The translations under genes were made by a program, and so were the position numbers. Source: Sphaerotilus sulfidivorans (GTDB taxonomy: Bacteria; Pseudomonadota; Gammaproteobacteria; Burkholderiales; Burkholderiaceae_C). Taken from it: 60,687 nucleotides of DNA. The notes below the pieces were generated by a model. The model did no database searches. It was not told where the DNA came from and was given only the letters and a program-made list of their open reading frames with translations. The stretch spans positions 1 to 60,687 of the forward strand of contig NZ_JACCPY010000027.1 in the NCBI RefSeq assembly GCF_013426975.1, in the 5' to 3' direction. Below are positions 1 through 7,707 of this stretch, in pieces (the stretch's first letter is position 1; every line of letters starts with the position of its first letter).

Positions 1-634
1 GCATCAGCGCGTCGCGGCCCAGCCAGCGCCGCGGCGCCTCGTCGAGCAGCACCACCGCCAGCGCCACCAGCGACATGCCCTGGTGGTGCGCCATGACGGT
101 GTCGACCGGCACCGGCTCGCCGGGCCGGGCCGCGGCCCGGCCGCTGGCCAGCTCAAGCTGGCGGCCGTTCAGCCCGGTGCGGTCGCCGGGCACCCGCGCG
201 GCACGAATGTCGGCCAGCAGCAGGTCCGCGTCGGCCAGCTCCGCCAGCGCGTTCATGCGCATGAAGTGGTCGTCGGGATCATCCGGATCGGGCCGCGGCC
301 AGAGGCTGTCCCAGTAGCGTTCGAGCAGACCGGCGACCAGGCGCAGGCCCGGCGCCAGCGCGCCCAGGCCGTCGAGGCGCAGCGCCGCACGCAGCAGCTG
401 CACGGCCACCCGCAGATCGCGCCCGCGTCCGAACAGCGCCAGCGCATGTCGGCGCATCGCGATCCAGTCCGGCTCCTCGGCCGGAATCAGCGTGTCGCCG
501 TACTGCTGCTCCGGCCGCCCGGCCGAGGCGCGCAGCAGCGCCTGGAAGTCCTCGTCGTACTCCAGGTCAGTCTCGCCGCAGGGCGACGCGGCCTGGAGAG
601 GGGACAGCAGCACATCGACATCGATGGAACTCAT
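1..634 (-). CDS. tssA: TssA-like (ImpA_N) 5' gene fragment joined to an NdvB-like segment, partial at window edge
   Basis: The frame is open from the ATG at 634 to the left edge of the window (211 codons). Residues 1 to about 177 look like the N-terminal ImpA_N domain of TssA, the type VI secretion cap/baseplate assembly protein. Landmarks are an early 'SPCGETDLEYDEDF', then 'PEQQYGDTLIPAEEPDW', 'DLRVAVQLLRAALRLDGL' and 'LLERYWDSLWPRPDPDD'. From residue about 181 the sequence changes to 'MAHHQGMSLVAL' and 'DEAPRRWLG', which I recall as a hallmark of the glycoamylase region of cyclic beta-1,2-glucan synthase (NdvB), not of TssA. A perfect 20-bp GC palindrome lies at 123-142, just before the switch. 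No other T6SS gene is visible. It may be a real chimera, a decayed gene or an assembly join. Confidence 0.65.
   Translation of the reverse strand, partial: MSSIDVDVLLSPLQAASPCGETDLEYDEDFQALLRASAGRPEQQYGDTLIPAEEPDWIAMRRHALALFGRGRDLRVAVQLLRAALRLDGLGALAPGLRLVAGLLERYWDSLWPRPDPDDPDDHFMRMNALAELADADLLLADIRAARVPGDRTGLNGRQLELASGRAAARPGEPVPVDTVMAHHQGMSLVALAVVLLDEAPRRWLGRDALM
123..142. repeat. Perfect 20-bp GC-only palindrome near the TssA/NdvB junction
   Basis: Positions 123-142 read the same on both strands and contain only G and C. The palindrome sits inside the TssA-like frame (codons about 165-171), 20-40 bases before the reading frame takes on NdvB-like character. Such sequences stall polymerases and promote template switching or recombination. 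Its link to the junction is inference. Confidence 0.8.
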
Positions 635-691
635 GCAGCCAGTCTAGGCAGGGCCGGCGCTGCGAAAATCTGCCGAAAGTCACTTCCCTGC

Positions 692-2506
692 TCAGGTCTG
701 CGCACTCATCTGCCGCAGCGCCGCCATCAGCCTGCGCGGCTGCAGCGGCTTGAACAGCAGCACCAGTCCGGCCTGCTCGACACGGCGCATCTCGTCGGCG
801 GTGGTGTCGCCGGTGATGACCAGCGCGGGCACCGGCAGCGCACAGCGCCGGCGCACGCTGTCGATCGCGTCCAGGCCGTCCTCGCCGTCGGCCAGATGCA
901 GGTCCGACAGGATCAGGTCGATCGCGCCGCCCGCCTCGCCGGCCAGGGCCAGCGCCTCGCCGATGCCGGCCGCCGTCATCACCTCGTAGCCCCACTCGGA
1001 CAGCACCGCCGTCAGGCCCTCGCGAATCGCCTCGTCATCGTCGATCACCAGGATGGAGCGGGCCTCGAAGAGCGGCATCGGCACGGTGTCGGCCGCGGCG
1101 GTGGCGCGCTCCATCTCGTCGAGCGCGCCGGTGGCGATGCCGATGCGGAACATCGTGCCGCGCCCCGGGCAGGACGCCACGGTCAGCGTGTGGCCCATCA
1201 GCCGCACCAGCCGGCGCACGATCGCCAGGCCCAGGCCCAGGCCGCGCTGGCGGCGCCGGGCACCCTCGCGGACCTGATAGAACTCGTCGAAGATGCGCGG
1301 CAGCTCTTCGGGCGCGATGCCGCTGCCGGTGTCCCAGACCTCGATGTTCGTGTGGGTGCGGGTGCTGCGCGCGACCACCACCACGCCGCCCTCGCGGGTG
1401 TGGCGCAGCGCGTTCTGCACCAGATTGCCCAGCACCCGCTCGAGCAGCTGCGGGTCGCTGCGCACCGACTTGCCGCCCGGCGAGAAGCGCAGGCCCAGCC
1501 CGGCCGTCTCCGCCAGCCCGGCAAAATGCAGATGCAGCCGACGGAAGACATCGCGCAGCGCGAAATGCTGCAGATTGACCTCCATCGAGCCGGCCTCGAG
1601 CCGCGAGATGTCGAGCATCGCGCCGAAGGACTGGTCCAGCGCCTCGATCGATCGGGTCATGTTGCGCACGATCGAGGCTTCCGGCGTGCCCTGCACCCGC
1701 CGCTCCAGCGACGAGACGAACAGGCCCAGCGCATGCATCGGCTGGCGCAGGTCGTGGCTGGCGGTGGCAACGAAGCGATGGGCATCGGCCTGCGCGCGCA
1801 GCGCCGCATCGCGCTCGCGCGCCAGCGAGGCGCTCAGGTCGTCCGCCCCAAGACGGGCCCGCATCGCCCGCAGCCAGACTGCTGCCACCTGATGGCGCAG
1901 CCACAGCGCCAGCATCGCCGCTGCCGCCAGCGACAGGGCCAGACGCAGCTCGCCGAGGCCGACGCAGACCAGCGCGCAAGCGGCCGCACCCACCGCCGCC
2001 ATGCTGCCCAGCAGCGGCCAGGCCGCCCAGACCGCCGCCACATACAGGCTGACCAGCACCAGGACCACCACCGCCTCGAGCTCGACCCGGCCGGCCGAGA
2101 GCAGGTCGGCCGCCAGCGTGAGCGCGGGCGTCAGCAGCGCCAGCGCCATGCGGCACTGCCAGCGCCGGCGCAGCCGCTGCAGCTGCTCGCGCGGCGCACC
2201 GGCCGCCCGCGCCTGGCGCAACGCGCGGTGACCGAGCGCGCAGGGCACCAGACCGGCCAGCGCCAGCATCGCGCACAGCAGCACCGCACCGCGCTGCTGC
2301 AGCGCGCCCAGCCAGACGGCGCTGACCATCTGCGCCAGGGCCAGCACCAGCAGCACCTCCGGCGCCCGCTCGAAGGCATCGGCAAAGGCCGCATCCTCGA
2401 GCCGGCGCCGCACCGAGCGGCGCTCGGCCCGTGCATCCTGCGGCGCCGCCTCCCGCCCCTCGCCAGGACCGACGACGACACGCCGAACGATCTGCCGCTG
2501 CGCCAT
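692..2506 (-). CDS. Hybrid sensor histidine kinase with C-terminal receiver domain
   Basis: A 604-residue membrane histidine kinase. The N-terminal 210 residues hold about six hydrophobic segments (roughly 51-67, 73-92, 119-136, 143-162, 166-184, 188-204) and no periplasmic sensor domain. A HisKA domain carries the phospho-acceptor His at about 251 in 'ATASHDLRQPMHALG'. The HATPase domain has an N box ('NLVQNALRHT', 361-370), a G1 box ('DTGSG', 392-396) and a G2 box ('GLGLGLAIV'). A C-terminal receiver (about 484-600) has an acidic pocket at 489-491 and probable phospho-Asp 535. The 'SHDLRQPMHALGLF' H-box is typical of a beta/gammaproteobacterial hybrid kinase family. It starts 19 bases after the response regulator stop, so the two are probably co-transcribed. 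The signal is unknown. Confidence 0.9.
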   Translation of the reverse strand: MAQRQIVRRVVVGPGEGREAAPQDARAERRSVRRRLEDAAFADAFERAPEVLLVLALAQMVSAVWLGALQQRGAVLLCAMLALAGLVPCALGHRALRQARAAGAPREQLQRLRRRWQCRMALALLTPALTLAADLLSAGRVELEAVVVLVLVSLYVAAVWAAWPLLGSMAAVGAAACALVCVGLGELRLALSLAAAAMLALWLRHQVAAVWLRAMRARLGADDLSASLARERDAALRAQADAHRFVATASHDLRQPMHALGLFVSSLERRVQGTPEASIVRNMTRSIEALDQSFGAMLDISRLEAGSMEVNLQHFALRDVFRRLHLHFAGLAETAGLGLRFSPGGKSVRSDPQLLERVLGNLVQNALRHTREGGVVVVARSTRTHTNIEVWDTGSGIAPEELPRIFDEFYQVREGARRRQRGLGLGLAIVRRLVRLMGHTLTVASCPGRGTMFRIGIATGALDEMERATAAADTVPMPLFEARSILVIDDDEAIREGLTAVLSEWGYEVMTAAGIGEALALAGEAGGAIDLILSDLHLADGEDGLDAIDSVRRRCALPVPALVITGDTTADEMRRVEQAGLVLLFKPLQPRRLMAALRQMSAQT

Positions 2507-2525
2507 GCCGGCCCGGCGGCTGCGC

Positions 2526-3245
2526 TCAGCGGAACAGGCTGATCAGATGCGAGCGCGAGCGCACGTCCAGCGCCAGCAGCAGCGAGGACACATAGTTCTT
2601 GACCGTGCCCAGCGACAGCGTGGTGGCGCTGCTGATCTCCTGGTTGGTGCAACCCGACAGCACCAGCTCCAGCACCTCCAGATGCCGCGGCCCCAGCTCG
2701 GCGATGCGGTCGTACATCGACGATCCCGGCAGGCGGGGAAAGAGCCGCTCGGCGGCCAGCGGCAGGCGCGGACGCTCAGGCGGCGGCAGCAGCTCGGCCA
2801 GCGCGGACTGCAGCTCCTGCGCCGAGCCGGTCTTGCGCAGATAGCCCTGCGCACCCAGCGCCCGGGCCTGGCGGATGACGAATTCGTCGACCGTGCCGCT
2901 GAAGATCAGCACCCGGGCCAGCGGATGCGCCTGCATGAACAGGCGCAGCCCCTGCAGGCCCTTGCAGTCGCTCAGATTGAGATCCAGCAGCACCGCATCA
3001 AAGGGCCCGTCGCGGCCGAAGATCCCGATGCCGTCCTGCAGCGAGCCCGCCTCGTGCCACTCGACCGGTCGGCCGTGCAGCCGCGCGCACATGGTGCGCA
3101 CGCCGATGCGGATGAACTCGTAGTCGTCGATCAGCAGCAGCCGCGCACCGGGGACTTCGGTCCCCAGGCCGACCGCGGCCCTCGTGCCTTCCGCAGGCCG
3201 CATGCCCACCACGGCCGCTTCCGCTTCCATGACATCCCGTCCCAT
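2526..3245 (-). CDS. NarL/FixJ-type response regulator (REC + LuxR HTH)
   Basis: A two-domain response regulator of 239 residues. The receiver domain (about 34-150) has acidic residues at 40-41, probable phospho-Asp 88 in 'VLLDLNL' and the conserved Lys at 138. A LuxR-type HTH follows at 184-236 ('LGPRHLEVLELVLSGCTNQEI...LSLGTVKNYVS'). The frame is open further upstream, but I chose the ATG at 3245 because AAGGAG lies six bases before it and the upstream extension looks non-coding. It precedes the hybrid kinase on the same strand by 19 bases, so it is the first gene of a two-component operon. The HTH partner kinase also has its own receiver, which suggests a branched relay. Target promoters are unknown. 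Confidence 0.88.
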   Translation of the reverse strand: MGRDVMEAEAAVVGMRPAEGTRAAVGLGTEVPGARLLLIDDYEFIRIGVRTMCARLHGRPVEWHEAGSLQDGIGIFGRDGPFDAVLLDLNLSDCKGLQGLRLFMQAHPLARVLIFSGTVDEFVIRQARALGAQGYLRKTGSAQELQSALAELLPPPERPRLPLAAERLFPRLPGSSMYDRIAELGPRHLEVLELVLSGCTNQEISSATTLSLGTVKNYVSSLLLALDVRSRSHLISLFR

Positions 3246-3576
3246 CTTGCGCTCCTTCGCTGGTCTGAACCCATTCATGCGGAGACGCAGGTCCCTGTGG
3301 CCGGGCGCCTGATCCGTCTCCCCCCTGTCTGAATGCCGGACTGGCGGACTGTGTTGAATGTCACGCCACTTCGCATCATCCAAGCAGATGAAAAAAACGC
3401 GCCGCTGAGCACCCCTCCGCCGGAACCGAGAAATAAGTCACATCTGCCCGAGATCGCATTCCTGCATCGGCATGCACGACCCTCGCCCTGCCAGAGCCGA
3501 AGCATGGCGCGCTCCGTCCTGCACGACCGTTCTATTTCGCGGTTAGGATGCGGCTCCCTTTCCGGACCGCCCTGCC
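3246..3576. other. 331-base divergent intergenic region
   Basis: The gap lies between the response regulator (minus) and an EamA transporter (plus), so it should hold promoters for both. A TAGGAT -10-like hexamer lies at 3544-3549, about 28 bases before the transporter ATG, with no clear -35. A short A-run at 3390-3396 stands out in the GC-rich background. I see no RNA gene, repeat or convincing coding frame. Confidence 0.4.
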
Positions 3577-4524
3577 ATGCCCGCCCTGTCTCCCCGCCTA
3601 GTGCTGATGCTGACCTTGCCGCCGCTGCTGTGGGCCGGCAATGCGGTGGTCGGACGCATGACAGTGCCCCATGTGCCACCGCTGCTGCTCAACGCGATCC
3701 GCTGGGCGCTGGTGCTGCTGGTGCTGCTGGTGATCGGCCGCCGGGCGCTCGCCGGTGCGCGCAACCGTGCCGACATCGCCGCACGCTGGCCCTATCTGGC
3801 GCTGGTCGGCCTGCTGGGCGTGGGCGCCTACAACGCGCTGCAGTATGTGGCGCTGACCACCTCGACCCCGATCAATGTCACGCTGATCGCCGCGAGCATG
3901 CCGCTGTGGATGCTGCTGATCGGCGCACTCTTCTTCGCGGAGCGGCCGCAGCGCGGCCAGATGATCGGCGCGGCGCTGTCGCTGGCCGGGGTGGCGGTGG
4001 TGCTCGGCCGGGGCGATCCGCTGGCGCTGGCCCAGGTGCAGTTCGTCCAGGGCGATCTCTTCATGCTGGCGGCGGCCGCGAGCTGGTCGGGCTACAGCTG
4101 GCTGCTGGTGCGGCCGCCCGCGTCGATGCGCGGCGCGGCGCGCCCGCAGGTCACCGGTGCGGACGGCCAGCCGCGCGCCTGGGAGTGGCATGAGTTCCTG
4201 CTGGTGCAGACGCTCTTCGGCCTGCTCTGGGCCGGCGGTGCGGCCGGCGTGGAGGCACTGGCCTGGCCTCGCCAGCCCGAGTGGTCGCTGGCGGTGTTCG
4301 CCGCGATCGCCTACATCGTCGTCGGTCCGTCGCTGGTGGCCTACGGACTGTGGGGACGAGCGGTGGCCGCGGTGGGGCCGACCACCGCCGGCCTGTTCGT
4401 CAACCTGACGCCGCTGTTCGCCGCGCTGCTGTCGACCGCGCTGCTCGGCGAGGCGCCGCACCTGTACCACGCGGCGGCCTTCGTGCTGATCGTCGCCGGC
4501 ATCGTGGTGTCGTCGAAGCGCTGA
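3577..4524 (+). CDS. EamA/DMT-family transporter
   Basis: A 315-residue inner-membrane protein with about ten hydrophobic segments and two internally similar halves, the layout of drug/metabolite transporters (RhaT/EamA). Typical landmarks are 'LLWAGNAVVGR' in the first helix, 'NALQYVALTTSTPINVTLI' in the first half and 'PTTAGLFVNLTPLFAALLSTALLGE' in the second. A hydrophilic insert lies between the halves (around 'RPPASMRGAARPQVTGADGQPRAWEWHE', split here for reading). Such proteins usually export metabolites or amino acids, but the substrate cannot be read from sequence. It converges with another EamA gene across a 19-base gap. The two are too different to be a recent duplication. Confidence 0.88.
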   Translation: MPALSPRLVLMLTLPPLLWAGNAVVGRMTVPHVPPLLLNAIRWALVLLVLLVIGRRALAGARNRADIAARWPYLALVGLLGVGAYNALQYVALTTSTPINVTLIAASMPLWMLLIGALFFAERPQRGQMIGAALSLAGVAVVLGRGDPLALAQVQFVQGDLFMLAAAASWSGYSWLLVRPPASMRGAARPQVTGADGQPRAWEWHEFLLVQTLFGLLWAGGAAGVEALAWPRQPEWSLAVFAAIAYIVVGPSLVAYGLWGRAVAAVGPTTAGLFVNLTPLFAALLSTALLGEAPHLYHAAAFVLIVAGIVVSSKR

Positions 4525-4543
4525 AGCGCAGCGCCCGCGCCAT

Positions 4544-5464
4544 TCAGCGCCAGCGCGCCAGCAGCGCCACGCCGGCCAGCACCAGCGCGGTGCCGCCCAG
4601 GATCCATGGCGTCATCGGCTCGCCGAGGATGAAGATGCCCATCAGGATGGTGCTCATCGGCCCGACCAGACCGGTCTGCGCCGCCAGCGTCGCGCCCAGC
4701 CGCTCGATGCCCATCATCACCAGGATGACCGGCGCGAAGGTGCAGGCGGTGGCATTGAGCAGCGACAGCCACAGCACCGGCGCCGGCACCGCCAGCACCG
4801 ACTCCAGCGGGCGCAGCAGCAGGAACTGGCCGATGCACAGCAGGCAGGCCACGGTGGTGGCCAGTCCGGTCAGTCGCAGCGCGCCCAGGCGCTGCACCTC
4901 CTGGCCGCTCTGCACCAGATAGACCGCATAGCTCAGCGCGCTGCCGAAGACCAGCAGCGTGCCCAGCCCGACGTTCGGCCCCAGATCGTTCAGCTCGTGG
5001 CCGAAGACCAGCAGCACGCCGCCATAGCTGACCGCCAGCGCCAGCAGCTGCCGGGCGCTGACCTTGCGGCCATGCAGCAGCACGCCCAGCAGCAGCACCA
5101 GCGTCGGGTTGAGATAGAGGATCAGCCGCTCGAGGCTGGCGCTGATGTAGGCCAGGCCGAGAAAGTCGAGAAAGCTGGCGAGGTAGTAGCCCGAGAAGCC
5201 CAGGCCGAACACCGCGCCCCAGTCGCGCCGGCTCAGCGCCGGCCGCCCCCGCCCCGACCACCAGGCCAGCGCCAGGAACAGCGGCAGTGCGAACAGCATG
5301 CGCAGCATCAGCAGCGTCACCGCATCGGTGCCATGCCGATAGGCCAGCTTGACGATGATGGCCTTGCCGGAGAAGGCGATCGAGCCGATCAGCGCAAACG
5401 CCAGGCCGGGCCACAGGGCCGGCCGTCCGGCTGCAGTGCCGGCGATCCGTGAGGAAGGATTCAT
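4544..5464 (-). CDS. EamA/DMT-family transporter
   Basis: A 306-residue protein with about ten hydrophobic helices. It has the EamA two-repeat pattern: 'FALIGSIAFSGKAIIVKLAY' in helix 1, 'YISASLERLILYLNPTLVLLLG' in the first repeat and 'GPMSTILMGIFILGEPM' in the second. This subgroup resembles YdcZ/RhaT-like exporters of unknown substrate. The ATG at 5464 follows a probable short leader. The gene converges with the other EamA gene at 3577-4524. No regulator is adjacent. Confidence 0.87.
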   Translation of the reverse strand: MNPSSRIAGTAAGRPALWPGLAFALIGSIAFSGKAIIVKLAYRHGTDAVTLLMLRMLFALPLFLALAWWSGRGRPALSRRDWGAVFGLGFSGYYLASFLDFLGLAYISASLERLILYLNPTLVLLLGVLLHGRKVSARQLLALAVSYGGVLLVFGHELNDLGPNVGLGTLLVFGSALSYAVYLVQSGQEVQRLGALRLTGLATTVACLLCIGQFLLLRPLESVLAVPAPVLWLSLLNATACTFAPVILVMMGIERLGATLAAQTGLVGPMSTILMGIFILGEPMTPWILGGTALVLAGVALLARWR

Positions 5465-5518
5465 CGGCGCGGATTCTAGAACCCGCGCCAGCGGGCACCG
5501 GATCTGGTCCGAGTCAGA

Positions 5519-5878
5519 TCAGAACTGCAGTTCACGGTCCACATCGACCGCCTTGCGACGGGCCAGCGCCAGGTTGGCGCGCGACTTGTCCAGCACGAAG
5601 TAGAAGAACATGCCTTCCTGGCGGGTGCAGGGACGAATGATGTGGTACTGCTTGCCGAGCGTGATCAGCACGTCGTCGATGCGATCGTCCAGGCCGAGCT
5701 GCTTCATCGTGCGCAGCTTGGCGCGCATCACTTCGGTGTTGCCGGCGGCAGCGATCTCCAGATCGACGCCCGAGCCGGTCGAGCCGAGCATCATGCCGCT
5801 CTCCGAGTCGACGAGGGCGGCGCACATCGCGCCGTCGACGGTCATGAGCTGCTCCAGGCTCTGCTTGATGTTGGCCAT
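5519..5878 (-). CDS. Roadblock/LC7-domain protein (MglB/CvnB-like)
   Basis: A 119-residue single-domain protein with the roadblock/LC7 fold pattern: an N-terminal helix 'IKQSLEQLMTVDGAMCAALVD', a strand pair 'SGMMLGSTGSG', a central amphipathic helix and a C-terminal 'MFFYFVLDKSRANLALARRK'. Family members dimerise and act as GAPs or scaffolds for small Ras-like GTPases (MglB in Myxococcus, CvnB in Streptomyces). I chose the ATG at 5878 because GGAAGG lies about nine bases upstream. An alternative ATG at 5974 overlaps the GTPase stop, but its extra 32 residues look non-coding. It is the last gene of the operon with the GTPase and the winged-helix-like protein. Confidence 0.85.
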   Translation of the reverse strand: MANIKQSLEQLMTVDGAMCAALVDSESGMMLGSTGSGVDLEIAAAGNTEVMRAKLRTMKQLGLDDRIDDVLITLGKQYHIIRPCTRQEGMFFYFVLDKSRANLALARRKAVDVDRELQF

Positions 5879-5970
5879 GTCGAGTTTCCTTCCGTGGTCA
5901 GTCAGTGTGAAAAGCGTGAAATCGGGACAGAGAGAAGACAGAGAGCAAAGAGGTGTCGAGTCGCAGGCGC

Positions 5971-6549
5971 TCATCGCAGGTGACGTCCGGCATGCCGCAT
6001 CAGGGCCAGACCGTGGCCGGCGCGGTTGCGGGCCTCGAGCTGGGCCAGGATGCAGTCCAGCAGCATCAGCACATCGTCGCGCTCGCGCACATCCACCGGC
6101 AGCACCGGAAACACCCGGCCGCGCCGCGCCAGCTCGTCGCCGAAGGCCTGCAGGCCGGGCTCGGGATGCGCCTCGGTCCGGCCGATGCCGATGACGCAGG
6201 CGGTGTGCTCGAGCTGCTCGGCAAAGGCATCGAGATAGATGCGCAGATCGGCCAGCGGATCGGGCCGCGAGTTGTCGACCAGGATGATCAGCCCCATCGC
6301 CTTGTGGGCCAGGATGGGCCAGAGAAAGTCGAACCGGGTCTGGCCCGGCGTGCCGAACAGGCGCACCCGCACCAGGTCGGCGATCAGCACCTCGCCATAG
6401 TCCATGCCGACGGTGGTGCGGGCCTTGGCCAGCGAAGGATCCCGGTTGGGCACGTCGGTGACCACCGGCGGCGTGTCGCTGATCGCGGCGATCGCGGTGG
6501 TCTTGCCGGCACCGGGCGTGCCGGTGAAGACGATCTTGCAGTCGCGCAT
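5971..6549 (-). CDS. Small Ras-like GTPase (COG2229/CvnD/MglA-like)
   Basis: A 192-residue P-loop protein. The G1/Walker A motif is 'GTPGAGKTT' (10-18). A switch-I threonine sits in 'TTVGMDYG' (45-52). G3 is 'FGTPGQTRF' (65-73), in which the usual Asp is replaced by Gly while the Gly-Gln is kept. The G4 N/TKxD motif is not present; the equivalent strand reads 'GIGRTE'. This matches the divergent GTPase class found next to roadblock proteins, including CvnD of Streptomyces conservons. It probably switches with the roadblock protein downstream as partner. The operon spacing is 31 bases from the upstream gene and 92 bases to the roadblock ATG. Confidence 0.85.
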   Translation of the reverse strand: MRDCKIVFTGTPGAGKTTAIAAISDTPPVVTDVPNRDPSLAKARTTVGMDYGEVLIADLVRVRLFGTPGQTRFDFLWPILAHKAMGLIILVDNSRPDPLADLRIYLDAFAEQLEHTACVIGIGRTEAHPEPGLQAFGDELARRGRVFPVLPVDVRERDDVLMLLDCILAQLEARNRAGHGLALMRHAGRHLR

Positions 6550-6580
6550 CAGAGCAGAGGCCGAACCCGTCGCGCGGACG

Positions 6581-7408
6581 TCAGCTGCCGATGCCCAGGC
6601 GGCGACGGATCAGCCCGAACAGGCTGCCCGGCACCGGCTCGGCGGCGGCGGAATCGGCCGCGGCGACGTCGGTCACCGCCGAGGCGGACGAGGCGGATTC
6701 AGGCGGCAGCACCTCGAGCAGATCGGCACGGTGCATCGCCTGCAGGAAGGCATCGACCTCGACCTCCGGCAGACCCGACAGCGACAGCAGATCCTCGCGC
6801 TCGAGTGCGGTGGCCGCGATCTGGCTGGCCAGCCGCTGATGCCCCTTGCGGCCCTGCAGCTGCACCGGATCCGGCCAGCGCCGCAGCCGCACCCGCGCGC
6901 CCGGCGCCAGCTCCAGCCCAGGACGCGCAGACGGCCGAGCCACGGGCGCCGGTTCGACGACCACGGTGGCGGCGGCGGCAGTGACGGTCGGAGCGGCGGG
7001 CACAGGCGCGGGTGCAGCATTGACCGGGGCCGGCACCTCACGACGAGCCGCAGCCGTCTCGATCAGACCAGGCTCGATCTCCAGCATCAGCGCACTGAAC
7101 TCCTCGAACTGCAGCGGCCGCTGCAGCGCCAGCGCCCCAGCACGAGCCTGCTCCGCGGCATCGGCGGCAATGCTCAGCCGGATCGCCCCGAACGCTGCCA
7201 AGGCCTCGAAGCCGGATGGATCGACCGCTCCCACCGGCAGCACCAGCAGATCGACCGGCGAGCCCTCCTGTGCCGCCACCCACTCGGCCTGCAGCCGGTT
7301 GCGCAGCAGGTTCATGAACAGCTTCAGCGCACCCGCGTCGGCATCACGCAGCTGCCAGGCACGCAACACAAGCCGGGGACGGGAGGAAGGCTGAGCGGTA
7401 TCCGTCAT
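6581..7408 (-). CDS. Protein of unknown function with winged-helix-like C-terminal region, GTPase operon
   Basis: A 275-residue protein that I cannot assign to a named family. Residues 10-115 look like an alpha/beta domain. A Pro/Ala/Val-rich linker follows (about 119-165). Residues 188-235 ('HQRLASQIAATALEREDLLSLSGLPEVEVDAFLQAMHRADLL', in parts) have the helix pattern of a small winged helix. The ATG at 7408 is chosen because it begins the conserved-looking part; upstream residues would come from an AT-rich leader. It heads the operon with the GTPase and roadblock genes. In Streptomyces conservons the corresponding place is taken by DUF742 winged-helix proteins, so a similar role is plausible but only inferred. 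Confidence 0.65.
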   Translation of the reverse strand: MTDTAQPSSRPRLVLRAWQLRDADAGALKLFMNLLRNRLQAEWVAAQEGSPVDLLVLPVGAVDPSGFEALAAFGAIRLSIAADAAEQARAGALALQRPLQFEEFSALMLEIEPGLIETAAARREVPAPVNAAPAPVPAAPTVTAAAATVVVEPAPVARPSARPGLELAPGARVRLRRWPDPVQLQGRKGHQRLASQIAATALEREDLLSLSGLPEVEVDAFLQAMHRADLLEVLPPESASSASAVTDVAAADSAAAEPVPGSLFGLIRRRLGIGS

Positions 7409-7630
7409 GAAAGCACAGGGAACAATGGAAGCGATGGTGCAGGAAACGCATGAATCCTGTTCGAACTCACCGCATCGGATTGTGATGATCCGTTTCCAGA
7501 TTTTTGTGAACAAGAATTGTTTTTACAAAGTCTATCCAGCGCGGGATGAAATTGGCCCCCGCATTCTTGTGACAAATGTCACTTTCACTCGAACCGGGGG
7601 GCGGCACTCGAAACAGGGTCGGCACAAATG
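7409..7630. promoter_or_regulatory. AT-richer leader of the roadblock/GTPase operon
   Basis: This stretch is clearly less GC-rich than its surroundings and has no convincing coding frame. It contains the CRP-like site at 7568-7583. It also contains an imperfect inverted repeat with outer arms TTTGT and ACAAA, around 7502-7528. It must hold the promoter of the minus-strand operon that starts at 7408. I could not place a confident -10/-35 pair. Confidence 0.5.
7568..7583. promoter_or_regulatory. CRP/Vfr-type binding site candidate
   Basis: The 16 bases TGTGACAAATGTCACT match the CRP consensus TGTGA-N6-TCACA at nine of ten defined positions. They contain a perfect GTGACA/TGTCAC inverted repeat with a 2-base spacer. 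The site lies about 160 bases upstream of the ATG at 7408 and beyond the terminator of the TRAP receptor gene. It therefore most likely serves the roadblock/GTPase operon. Confidence 0.5.
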
Positions 7631-7660
7631 AAAAAACCGCCTCGGCATGCACCGGGCGGT
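7631..7660 (-). terminator. Rho-independent terminator after the TRAP receptor genes
   Basis: Read on the minus strand, ACCGCC pairs with GGCGGT. Inside it, CGG pairs with CCG around a TGCATG loop, with one bulged A. A run of six T follows at once. It lies about 50 bases after the stop at 7708, in the direction of transcription. Confidence 0.85.
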
Positions 7661-7682
7661 CGGCAGTCTGGCCATTCAGCAC

Positions 7683-7701
7683 GAGGCGCACCAGGCGCCT
7701 C
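7683..7701. terminator. Small hairpin just after the TRAP receptor stop
   Basis: Seven paired bases (GAGGCGC/GCGCCTC) around a 5-base loop, directly downstream of the stop codon at 7708. There is no T-run, so it is probably an mRNA 3'-end stabiliser ahead of the real terminator at 7631-7660. Confidence 0.4.
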
Positions 7702-7707
7702 GGGTCG

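Noticed and set aside
83-2542. An 819-codon open frame on the plus strand opposite the hybrid kinase
   Set aside because: It is the high-GC antisense shadow of the kinase and TssA-like genes: Arg/Gln/His/Ala-rich composition, no domain, no ribosome site.
1-3245. A type VI secretion gene cluster at the left edge
   Set aside because: Only one TssA-like fragment is visible. The next genes are a two-component system, with no tssB, tssC, hcp or vgrG.
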